A stretch of DNA of 64,000 nt from the NCBI GenBank assembly GCA_002070605.1, contig MWDO01000001.1, positions 88,886 through 152,885 of the forward strand, written 5' to 3'. Below are positions 61,276 through 64,000 of the stretch, in pieces. Position 1 is the stretch's first letter. Every line of letters begins with the position of its first letter. The DNA comes from Spirochaetes bacterium ADurb.Bin133 (GTDB lineage Bacteria > Spirochaetota > GWE2-31-10 > MWDO01). Both the position numbers and the translations under genes were made by a program. A model generated the notes under the pieces. The model was not told where the DNA came from and did no database searches. It was given only the letters and a program-made list of their open reading frames with translations.

Positions 61276-61368
61276 TTTTTGTACCCCGTCGGTTTTTATC
61301 GAGGAGCGCCGCGACGCATATGCGTCGAATTTTCTTTTCCCCCCAAAAAAACCGACAGGGTACAAAAA
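61276..61368. repeat. Intergenic palindromic element 7: compact copy with 22-base terminal inverted repeats
   Basis: The best-preserved short copy. The left end at 61276-61297 (ending CCCCGTCGGTTTTT) and the right end at 61347-61368 (AAAAACCGACAGGGTAC and As) are inverse over 22 bases with one mismatch. Between them are ATCGAGGAGCGCCG and a perfect 16-base palindrome CGACGCATATGCGTCG (61312-61327). The whole could fold into one hairpin. It lies 40 bases after the ATPase stop; the remaining 200 bases to yajC show nothing further that I can name. Confidence 0.88.
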
Positions 61369-61569
61369 GTATTTATTCAAATTTAATTTAATAAATCTTG
61401 ACTTTAAATAAGATAAATGATAATTTTTTTATCTAAATTTTTCAACTCTTATTTTAAACCATTTTTTAAGATTGAAAACTGCGGAGACTTTATTATATCA
61501 TAGGTTTTAATAGATATTAAGTAATAAAGAATAGAGTAGTAAAAAATATTTAGCGAAGGAGTTATGTTA

Positions 61570-62013
61570 ATGAACGATATTTTATTTATGCTCGCGGACG
61601 GTACGGCGGCGCCGGTTGGCGGTAGTAATCCGCTGGTAATGATTGTTTTTATGGTAGTTTTTATAGCGTTTTTTTATTTCGTCGTTATAAGACCTCAAAA
61701 TAAGAAAAAGAAAGAGATGGAAATTATGATGAACAATCTGAAAAAGGGCGATAAGGTCGTTACGATCGGCGGTATTATGGGGAAGGTCTCTTCCGTTAAG
61801 GACAATACGGTCGTCGTAAAAGTCTGCGATAATTCGGAAATTACTTTTGAAAAACAGGCGATAGCGAGAGTAGTTTTGCCTCAAAATAAAAATACGAAAA
61901 TTGAGAAAAAGGACGATAAGAAAAGTATTGAGGGGAGAAACAGTTCTGCGGTAGATAGCGATAATTCTGGTTCAGAAGACGGTAGCGACGGTAAGGAAGA
62001 ATCAAAATCATAG
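61570..62013 (+). CDS. yajC: YajC, Sec translocase auxiliary subunit
   Basis: A 147-residue YajC protein, a small partner of SecDF in the inner membrane. It has one membrane helix (about residues 21-42), then VIRPQNKKKKEME and the YajC core LKKGDKVVTIGGIMGKVSSV, followed by a long acidic, Ser/Asp-rich tail (about residues 115-147) that most YajC proteins lack. AAGGAG favours the second ATG (61570) over the ATG at 61564. It is the first gene of yajC-secD-secF. Confidence 0.94.
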   Translation: MNDILFMLADGTAAPVGGSNPLVMIVFMVVFIAFFYFVVIRPQNKKKKEMEIMMNNLKKGDKVVTIGGIMGKVSSVKDNTVVVKVCDNSEITFEKQAIARVVLPQNKNTKIEKKDDKKSIEGRNSSAVDSDNSGSEDGSDGKEESKS

Positions 62014-62029
62014 AAAGCGGGGGAATGTC

Positions 62030-63847
62030 ATGACAAAAAGAACGAGATTTTTTATTTTTGCGGTTTCGGTAGCTTTTATATTATATTTTTTGACGCCTTC
62101 TATTAGATGGTATTTTATGTTTTCCGAAAACGATAAATATGAAGCCGGTCTGCTTGGAGATACGTTGAAAAGCGAAATCGGCAAAAGAGTCTCCGAGGCG
62201 ACGAGCGCGTTATCAAAAGGCGAGGAGACGGATAAGTTTGTCGGCGAATTGGAGGCGATCAGAAAAAGCTTTTTAAAAGAGGTAAAAAAAATTAACAAAG
62301 CTAACGTAGGCGAAGATCCGATCGATATGAGAAAAGATTACTCGTATGCCGATATGTACGATATTTTGTTGAAAAAAAGGAAAAAAGAAAAATTTGTAGA
62401 CAGTTTTTTCAAAAACATTCTTGAAGATTATTATTCTGCAAGATTCTCGAAAAAAAGAGCCGTTAAAAACGGCATTATTAAGCTGGGGTTGGATTTACAG
62501 GGAGGAGCGTACGCCGTAATTTCCGTAAATTTTGATCACCCTTCGATGAAAGGTAAAAAATTTACCGCTCAGGAAAAAAGCGAGATGATAGACAGCGCCG
62601 TAATAAAGATTGAAAACAGAATTAATAGATTCGGGGTGTCGGAAACGTCGATTCAGAAGATGAAAGAGCAGGATAAGATTCTAATAAACCTTCCCGGCGT
62701 AAAAGAGACCAGCGAATTGAGATCGATTATTGAAACCGTCGGAATTTTGGAATTTAAGGTTGTGTCAAAAGAGGGGTCTGAGATCTTATCTAAGATATAT
62801 CAGGAGGCGGGCGCTAAGGGCGAATCGATAGTCGACGAAGAGAGTCAGCTTTTAGAAGTTTATCAAAAAATGTTGCCGGCGAATACGGAAGCCCTTTACG
62901 TGTCAAACAAAGACGAATGGGGCGTGGAAAAAGAGAATAAACAGATGCTTGTCGTGGAAAAAGAGTCTCTACTTGGCGAAAACGTCAAAATTCAATCCGC
63001 ATCGGTACAAACGGGTAATTTAGGTCAATATGTAATAAATTTTGTTCTCGACGGCGAAGACGCTAAAAGATGGGCGGAGGTAACGGGAGCGAACGTAGGG
63101 AGACAGATAGCGATTATCCTAGACGATATTATATTGGAAACGCCGGTTGTTCAAGAGAAAATTACCGGGGGTAGGAGCCAGATAACTCTCGGCAACGCTC
63201 CTATCGAACATTTGCAAAACATCGCTTTGATTTTGAAATCGGGAAGCATGAACGTGCCTCTTGAGATATCTGAAGAAAACAGCGTAGGCGCAAGTCTCGG
63301 TCAGGATACCATCTCAAAAGCTTTATGGGCTTGTTTGTGGGGGGTAATAGCCGTGTTTCTTTTTATGTTTTTGTATTACAATATTGGCGGTATTATAGCG
63401 GATATAGCGGTTGTTTTGAATATATTTTTTCTTCTCGGCGGTTTGGCTCTGTTTGGCGGAACTCTTACGCTGCCGGGTATCGCCGGTATAGTGCTAACCG
63501 TAGGTATGGCGGTAGACGCGAATATAATTATTTTTGAGAGAATTAAAGAAGAGTTTAGATCCGGAAAGACGTTGAAAACCGCTATTAGTTTGGGTTACGA
63601 TAGGGCGTTTTGGACTATTATGGACTCAAACTTAACGACGTTTGCCGCCGGTATAGGGCTGACTTTATTTGGAACGGGAGCGATTAAAGGTTTTGCGGTA
63701 ACTCTTTGCTTGGGTATTGTCAGTTCGCTTTATACGGCGTTGTTTGTTTCAAAACTAGAGATTGACTGGTTAATGAGCGTTAAGGAATTCAAATCTTTAA
63801 GAATTTTATCCTTGCTCAGAGGAGGAAATAAAAAGTATGAAAACTAA
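62030..63847 (+). CDS. secD: SecD, protein-export membrane protein
   Basis: SecD with SecF uses the proton gradient to help pull proteins out of the SecYEG channel. The 605-residue protein has a first membrane helix (residues about 7-30), the D1 motif GLDLQGGAYAVI (about 153-164), a large periplasmic P1 region, and the C-terminal five-helix bundle with SVGASLGQDTI, GIAGIVLTVGMAVDANIIIFERIKEE (about 483-508) and the closing helices. About 120 residues between the first helix and D1 are longer than in E. coli and rich in Lys and Glu. GGGGGA lies before the ATG. It overlaps secF by 11 bases. Confidence 0.96.
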   Translation: MTKRTRFFIFAVSVAFILYFLTPSIRWYFMFSENDKYEAGLLGDTLKSEIGKRVSEATSALSKGEETDKFVGELEAIRKSFLKEVKKINKANVGEDPIDMRKDYSYADMYDILLKKRKKEKFVDSFFKNILEDYYSARFSKKRAVKNGIIKLGLDLQGGAYAVISVNFDHPSMKGKKFTAQEKSEMIDSAVIKIENRINRFGVSETSIQKMKEQDKILINLPGVKETSELRSIIETVGILEFKVVSKEGSEILSKIYQEAGAKGESIVDEESQLLEVYQKMLPANTEALYVSNKDEWGVEKENKQMLVVEKESLLGENVKIQSASVQTGNLGQYVINFVLDGEDAKRWAEVTGANVGRQIAIILDDIILETPVVQEKITGGRSQITLGNAPIEHLQNIALILKSGSMNVPLEISEENSVGASLGQDTISKALWACLWGVIAVFLFMFLYYNIGGIIADIAVVLNIFFLLGGLALFGGTLTLPGIAGIVLTVGMAVDANIIIFERIKEEFRSGKTLKTAISLGYDRAFWTIMDSNLTTFAAGIGLTLFGTGAIKGFAVTLCLGIVSSLYTALFVSKLEIDWLMSVKEFKSLRILSLLRGGNKKYEN

Positions 63848-64000
63848 TTTTAAATTTATAGAACGAAGTCGAGTATTTCTGATCTTTTCTTTAGTTCTTA
63901 TCTTAGTCAGTATGTGGTTTTTCCTCGGACCAAAAAACGTTAATTTGGGGGTATTTACCCCTCGAGGTTTTAACCTTGGCGTTGATTTTCAGGGCGGTAT
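63837..64000 (+). CDS. secF: SecF, protein-export membrane protein (3' end outside window)
   Basis: Only the first 54 residues are in the window. They show a membrane helix after NFKFIERSRVF and the SecF motif NLGVDFQGG. The ATG at 63837 overlaps secD and has GGAGG upstream. The gene continues beyond the right edge. Confidence 0.93.
   Translation, partial: MKTNFKFIERSRVFLIFSLVLILVSMWFFLGPKNVNLGVFTPRGFNLGVDFQGG

Noticed and set aside
1-64000. tRNA, rRNA or other known structured RNA genes
   Set aside because: I read all gaps longer than 60 bases for the T-arm GTTCRA pattern with flanking stems and for rRNA-like conserved stretches and found none. Short or unusual ncRNAs cannot be excluded by eye.

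Overview
The window is a gene-dense stretch of an AT-rich bacterial chromosome with almost no non-coding space. The organism is probably a Gram-negative-type (diderm) anaerobe or microaerophile, and a member of or relative of the Spirochaetota is the best fit. The clues are several Cys-anchored lipoproteins including a Bmp-type one, a DUF2225 protein, a protein resembling the spirochaete DUF5312 family, HAMP/SpoIIE-type phosphatases, anaerobe-type thiamine synthesis (ThiH) and a lysine 2,3-aminomutase. The phylum call is inference; there is no rRNA or tRNA in the window.

Layout. 1-6.1 kb: two large multi-spanning membrane proteins, the first a GT39-like glycosyltransferase cut by the left edge. 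6.2-10.2 kb: PgeF, a sodium/solute symporter, MurG and a DUF1858 protein ending in a clear terminator. 10.5-12.1 kb: a helical protein of unknown role. 12.1-14.2 kb (minus): panB-panC-panD. 15.1-17.6 kb: an aromatic amino acid ammonia-lyase coupled to a metallo-beta-lactamase-fold (MBL) hydrolase. 17.6-22.2 kb (minus): an FHA-like/vWA membrane protein and thiG-thiH-thiS-thiE. 22.3-25.9 kb (minus): two hypotheticals, a ClC exchanger and an ICMT-like membrane protein. 26.1-31.1 kb: a Bmp-type lipoprotein, then kamA, two ATP-grasp ligases and a GNAT acetyltransferase, which look like a small-molecule pathway. 31-42.9 kb: two SpoIIE/RsbU phosphatases, bioB, purB, a chemoreceptor-like protein, a DUF3467/lipoprotein pair, a family-3 solute-binding protein and gpmI. 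43.2-47.7 kb: an MBL-fold protein coupled to dnaE. 48.5-55.3 kb: mcsA, an McsB-like gene with an apparently ruined active site, clpC and a large exported TPR-like protein. 55.3-59 kb (minus): rarA, truA, DUF2225 and pdxJ. 59.1-61.4 kb: an accessory islet with hicBA and an AAA_14/DUF4143 ATPase. 61.6-64 kb: yajC-secD-secF, cut by the right edge.

The most unusual non-coding signal is a dispersed family of intergenic elements at seven places. They are built from a palindromic CATATG-centred box (ideal form TTGACACATATGTGTCAA or CGACGCATATGCGTCG), GC-rich linkers and, in the best copies, terminal inverted repeats of the type CCCCGTCGGTTTTTTGGGG. One pair of inverted arms brackets the hicBA toxin-antitoxin genes. 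The most interesting coding signals are the kamA/ATP-grasp/ATP-grasp/GNAT operon, the degenerate McsB kept between McsA and ClpC, and paired 18-bp palindromes over the promoter and start codon of the AAA_14 ATPase gene.
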